DNA of 64,000 nt from Neorhizobium alkalisoli (GTDB lineage Bacteria > Pseudomonadota > Alphaproteobacteria > Rhizobiales > Rhizobiaceae): positions 1 through 64,000 of the forward strand of contig NZ_PVBN01000017.1 in NCBI RefSeq assembly GCF_002968635.1. Direction: 5' to 3'. Every line of letters starts with the position of its first letter. Position 1 is the first letter of the stretch. Both the position numbers and the translations under genes were made by a program. Below the pieces are notes generated by a model that was not told the DNA's origin, ran no database searches, and saw only the letters and a list, made by a program, of their open reading frames with translations. Shown in pieces: positions 61,188-64,000 of this stretch.

Positions 61188-61773
61188 CGATAGCTCCAAG
61201 CACCCGCAACTTATCGAGGAGAGGCAGCATCGGTAGGCCCAGGATGGTGAAATAGTCACCCTCGATCTCGGAGAAGAGCTGAATTCCCTCCCCTTCCAAC
61301 TGATAGGCGCCGACGCTGGAAAACGCCTTTTCACCTACCCGCGCCAGATATCGGTCGACGAAAGTCTCGGTCAGTGGGCGCACGGTCAGGTCGGCGTGGG
61401 AAATGTGCTCCCACAAAACATCGCGATCCTTGGTGATCGCGATGGCGCTGTTCAACCGATGGGTCTTGCCCGACAGCGACAGAAGGTTCTCCTTCGCCTC
61501 GCCAAGCGATTTCGGCTTATGAAAAACGCGATTTCCGAGCGACATGGTCTGGTCCGACCCGATCACCAGGGCACCGGAATGACGCAGGCCGACCTCCAGC
61601 GCCTTTGCCTTGGCAAGAGCCAGGGCGACCTGATCAGGGCTTGCACCTTCCAGGCTTGCTTCGATCTTCCGCTCATCGATATCCGCGGCGTGGCTTTCAA
61701 AAGTCAGGCCGGCATTTTCCATCAGCATTCGGCGAAAGGGGCTGGAGGAAGCAAGCACGAGAGGCGATGTCAC
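61180..61773 (-). CDS. maf: Maf-type nucleotide pyrophosphatase
   Basis: 197 residues. LVLASSSPFRRMLM phosphate loop, DIDER and VIGSDQTMSL motifs. House-cleaning hydrolase of modified (d)NTPs; linked to septation in other bacteria. GTG start with GGGAG 7 nt upstream; the longer frame is not family-like. Between the PPDK regulator (31 nt away) and aroE. Confidence 0.94.
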   Translation of the reverse strand: MTSPLVLASSSPFRRMLMENAGLTFESHAADIDERKIEASLEGASPDQVALALAKAKALEVGLRHSGALVIGSDQTMSLGNRVFHKPKSLGEAKENLLSLSGKTHRLNSAIAITKDRDVLWEHISHADLTVRPLTETFVDRYLARVGEKAFSSVGAYQLEGEGIQLFSEIEGDYFTILGLPMLPLLDKLRVLGAIDG

Positions 61774-61804
61774 GAAATATCTCCCAGGAACGGCAGGGTT
61801 TCGC

Positions 61805-62626
61805 TTAACGCAGCTTGGGGCGTAGCGCAACGATTGCCGCCGCCGTCTCCTCGATGGATCTACGCGTCACGTCGATGATCGGCCAGTTATGACGCGCGCA
61901 GAGGGCTCGCGCATATTTCAGTTCCTCGTTGATGCTGGCCCGGTCGGTATAATGATGTCTATCAAAGCCCTGCGTCGCGCCAAGGTCACGGTTCTCGCGC
62001 ACCTGACTGATCCGGTCCGTCGTCGCTATCAGACCGACGATCAGCGGACGGACGGCGCGGTAGAGGCTTTCCGGCAGATCGACACCTTGTACGATTGGAA
62101 TATTGGCCGTCTTGATGCCGCGATTGGCGAGGTAGATGCTGGTCGGCGTTTTCGAGGTGCGGCTGATCCCGATCAGCACCACGTCCGCTTCGTCATAACT
62201 TTCCGGCATCTGGCCGTCATCATGATCCATGGTGAAATTGAGAGCTTCGATGCGTTTGAAATAATCGGCGTTCAAGGCGTGCTGGGCACCGACGCGACGG
62301 CGCGACGGCGCACCCAGATAGGCCTGGAAGGTGATCATGACCGGTTCCAGGACATTCACCGAGGGCAAGCCCATCTCCCGACAGCGCTCATCGATCAATC
62401 CCGCCAGCTCGTGATCGACGATCGTATAGAGCACGATGCCCGGTTCCTGGTCGACGGCCTCCAGTACAGACAAGAGCTGCTTGCGGTTGCGGATCAGCGG
62501 GTAGACGTGTTCGACGGCAAGGGAAGACTGGAATTGGGCGGCGGCCGCGCGACCCGCGGAGATGAGAGTCTCCCCGGTTGAGTCAGATATCAGATGCAGA
62601 TGGAAGAAATTTTTTCTGTTCTCCAC
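61805..62626 (-). CDS. Pyruvate,phosphate dikinase regulatory protein (kinase/phosphorylase)
   Basis: 273 residues, DUF299 family. P-loop GISRTSKT at 153-160, N-terminal SDSTGET. It inactivates PPDK (or PEP synthase) by ADP-dependent phosphorylation and reactivates it by phosphorolysis; the dikinase gene is not in the window. GTG start with a modest ribosome binding site. First gene of the operon transcribed away from oriC; its promoter must lie within the origin region. Confidence 0.93.
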   Translation of the reverse strand: MENRKNFFHLHLISDSTGETLISAGRAAAAQFQSSLAVEHVYPLIRNRKQLLSVLEAVDQEPGIVLYTIVDHELAGLIDERCREMGLPSVNVLEPVMITFQAYLGAPSRRRVGAQHALNADYFKRIEALNFTMDHDDGQMPESYDEADVVLIGISRTSKTPTSIYLANRGIKTANIPIVQGVDLPESLYRAVRPLIVGLIATTDRISQVRENRDLGATQGFDRHHYTDRASINEELKYARALCARHNWPIIDVTRRSIEETAAAIVALRPKLR

Positions 62627-62710
62627 GCTAATCTTTACCCTTTGTTGACAACCAGGGAGAGACGATCGATCCAGCCCAGCCGCCGCTCCGGGTCTGGGAA
62701 AACCGTCGAG

Positions 62711-62719
62711 TTTTCCACA
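62711..62719 (+). other. DnaA box, one mismatch
   Basis: TTTTCCACA differs from TTATCCACA only at the third base. Same orientation as the perfect box 90 nt downstream. Confidence 0.65.
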
Positions 62720-62800
62720 TTCGCGGGTTCTGCGGATGTAGATCCACGACCCTTGTGCACTCTGTGGACAGAGGCATCAAGCGCCTTTCTCATCCCCAGC

Positions 62801-62809
62801 TTATCCACA
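62801..62809 (+). other. Perfect DnaA box
   Basis: TTATCCACA, exact consensus, directly followed by a GANTC site (GACTC at 62810). Confidence 0.9.
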
Positions 62810-62825
62810 GACTCGACTTCTCCGT

Positions 62826-62857
62826 CCATCAACACAAACCTTTGATTGTGTTGATGG
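62826..62857. repeat. Perfect 12-bp inverted repeat in oriC
   Basis: CCATCAACACAA (62826-62837) and TTGTGTTGATGG (62846-62857) around an 8-nt loop. It does not contain a DnaA box. The right arm runs into a GANTC site. Could bind a dimeric regulator or form a transcript hairpin. Confidence 0.85.
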
Positions 62858-63030
62858 AATCGCGCTATCCTCACAAACCTCCTCGCGATGGCTTTTCCGT
62901 CTCCCGAACATTGCGAAAAGCGGCCGATCGTCGCGTCGGCTGTGATCTGACTTTAATCCTTGCTACTCACCGACTCTAAGAAATAGAAACCTATTCTAGA
63001 TTCATTTCTTTTATTTTAGGGGAGACCCCA

Positions 63031-64000
63031 TTGACCGGCCCATACCGGAAGATCGTCGAGGTGCTGAACGGCAAAACCGTTGCTCCGCCACCAATCTGGC
63101 TCATGAGACAGGCGGGACGTTATCTGCCGGAGTACCGGGAAACCCGAGCTCGGGCCGGGAGTTTCCTCGATCTCTGTTACACGCCGGATCTGGCTGTCGA
63201 GGTGACCTTGCAGCCGATCCGGCGCTACGGCTTCGACGCGGCCATTCTGTTTTCCGACATTCTCGTGATTCCCGATGCCCTGAAACGGAATGTTCGCTTC
63301 GTGCAGGGCGAAGGGCCGCAGATGGATCCCATCGACGTTTCCGGTATCGGAAATCTTAGGGGCGAGAGCGTGCTCGGCCATTTGGCTCCGGTGATCGAAA
63401 CCGTACGCCGCCTGCGGCAGGAATTGCCTGAAGAAACGGCGCTGCTTGGTTTCTGTGGAGCGCCCTGGACGGTGGCAACCTATATGATCGCTGGGCATGG
63501 GACCCCGGACCAGGCACCGGCAAGGCTTTTCGCCTACCGACATCCCGAAGCTTTCGAGAAACTCCTGTCCATCCTGGCGGAGATCTCCGCGGAATACCTG
63601 ATCGCCCAGATCGACGCCGGCGCTGATGCGGTTCAGATTTTCGATTCCTGGGCCGGTGTGCTCGGCGAACGGGAATTCGAGAATTTTGCGGTGAAGCCCG
63701 TTGCCCGGATGATCGAGATCGTCCGTAGCCGTCGACCGCAGGCAAAGATCATTGCATTCGCGAAGGGAGCGGGCCTCAATCTGCTTCACTACCGTCAGAA
63801 GACGAGAGCCGACGCAATCGGTCTCGACTGGTCCGTTCCGCTTTCCTTCGCCGCGGAGCTGCAGAAGGATGGCCCCGTTCAGGGCAATCTGGATCCGATG
63901 CGGGTCGTTGCCGGCGGTCGATCGCTCGAGGAGGGGATCGATGCCATTCTTGAAAAACTCGGGAATGGCCCGCTGATCTTCAATCTCGGCCATGGGATCA
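63031..64000 (+). CDS. hemE: Uroporphyrinogen decarboxylase (5' part)
   Basis: The first 323 codons are present; the frame is open to the window edge, about 20 residues short of the family length. Motifs: PPIWLMRQAGRYLPEYRETRA, ILFSDILVIPDAL with the catalytic Asp, GFCGAPWTVATYMI, and FDSWAGVL. Decarboxylates uroporphyrinogen III to coproporphyrinogen III in heme synthesis. TTG start with GGGGAG 7-8 nt upstream. Reads away from oriC, on the other replication arm. Confidence 0.96.
   Translation, partial: MTGPYRKIVEVLNGKTVAPPPIWLMRQAGRYLPEYRETRARAGSFLDLCYTPDLAVEVTLQPIRRYGFDAAILFSDILVIPDALKRNVRFVQGEGPQMDPIDVSGIGNLRGESVLGHLAPVIETVRRLRQELPEETALLGFCGAPWTVATYMIAGHGTPDQAPARLFAYRHPEAFEKLLSILAEISAEYLIAQIDAGADAVQIFDSWAGVLGEREFENFAVKPVARMIEIVRSRRPQAKIIAFAKGAGLNLLHYRQKTRADAIGLDWSVPLSFAAELQKDGPVQGNLDPMRVVAGGRSLEEGIDAILEKLGNGPLIFNLGHGI

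Larger units (their letters stand above)
62627..63030. other. Putative chromosomal replication origin (oriC)
   Basis: 404-bp gap between divergent genes, adjacent to hemE as in Caulobacter and Sinorhizobium origins. It contains a perfect DnaA box TTATCCACA (62801-62809), a one-mismatch box TTTTCCACA (62711-62719), and a weaker inverted one (TGTGGACAG, 62763-62771). It also has a perfect 12-bp inverted repeat (62826-62857), and four GANTC sites for CcrM methylation at 62810, 62857, 62972 and 62999. A markedly A/T-rich tract (about 62945-63018) could be the unwinding element. Both flanking genes' promoters must also lie here. Confidence 0.88.

Noticed and set aside
1..64000. Mobile elements, CRISPR arrays, tRNA or rRNA genes
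   Set aside because: No transposase, integrase, phage gene, regularly spaced repeats, or tRNA/rRNA sequence was recognised; gene content is core chromosomal throughout.

Overview
The window is a 64 kb stretch of an alphaproteobacterial chromosome of the Rhizobiaceae (Agrobacterium/Rhizobium/Sinorhizobium) type, ending at the chromosomal replication origin. Evidence for the group: high GC content; the chvI-chvG-hprK-EIIA-ptsH-ahcY cluster; actS/actR (regB/regA type); a DivL-type tyrosine pseudo-kinase; the TsaE-kinase fusion followed by murU; the trpFBA-accD-folC order; and a hemE-linked origin. I see no rRNA or tRNA gene, insertion sequence, phage, CRISPR array or broken gene. Nearly everything is conserved core genome, and the most interesting content is in non-coding and chromosome-maintenance signals.

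Layout, left to right. 1-321: non-coding, with a strong rRNA-like promoter firing leftward out of the window. 0.3-5.8 kb: an ornithine cyclodeaminase-family protein, helicase HrpB, and the redox two-component pair ActS/ActR. 5.8-14 kb: mmcB, an L,D-transpeptidase lipoprotein, malate synthase G, a hydantoinase-family protein, a cytochrome P450 and a DUF1402 protein. 14-16.5 kb: the hslV-acetyltransferase-hslU protease operon. 16.7-21.3 kb: the histidine cluster hisB-DUF2628-hisH-hisA-hisF-hisE running into coaA. 21.4-24.1 kb: alkB, arfB and pckA on the minus strand. 24.4-29.9 kb: chvI, chvG, a minimal hprK, EIIA-Man, ptsH and ahcY. 30.1-41.7 kb: divL, tsaE-amgK, murU, addB and addA, then trxA. 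42.2-47.2 kb: folC, accD, trpA, trpB and trpF (minus). 47.2-47.7 kb: a non-coding block with strong inverted repeats and a possible RNA pseudoknot. 47.7-52.4 kb: a metallohydrolase, DUF2852, phaZ, an FAH-family hydrolase and a nitroreductase. 52.4-57.8 kb: gyrB and a tightly overlapped Tim44-MltA-Smr-XRE operon. 57.9-59 kb: fxsA and secB. 59-62.6 kb: the PPDK-regulator/maf/aroE/coaE/dnaQ operon. 62.6-63.0 kb: oriC. 63.0 kb to the end: hemE, cut by the window edge.

The origin is inferred from a 404-bp gap beside hemE that holds a perfect DnaA box (TTATCCACA), weaker boxes, a perfect 12-bp inverted repeat, four GANTC (CcrM) sites and an AT-rich tract. Four good ParB sites (parS, TGTTTCACGTGAAT core) lie 1.5-14 kb from it: a head-to-head pair beside gyrB flanking a DnaA-box-like 9-mer, one in the 3' UTR of the DUF2852 gene, and one built into the maf stop/aroE start overlap. 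A degenerate fifth lies at the pckA terminator. The fork leaving this origin runs leftward through the window, so minus-strand genes (gyrB, trp-accD-folC, hslVU, pckA, the dnaQ operon) are co-directional with replication.

Genes that act together include ChvG/ChvI envelope and acid sensing beside a partial regulatory PTS; DivL (cell-cycle kinase control) upstream of muropeptide-sugar recycling (AmgK/MurU) and AddAB break repair; and the PEP-pyruvate node (pckA, PPDK regulator). Start codons were chosen from Shine-Dalgarno spacing and family length; many are GTG or TTG, and neighbouring genes are often coupled by 4-nt ATGA or 8-nt overlaps.
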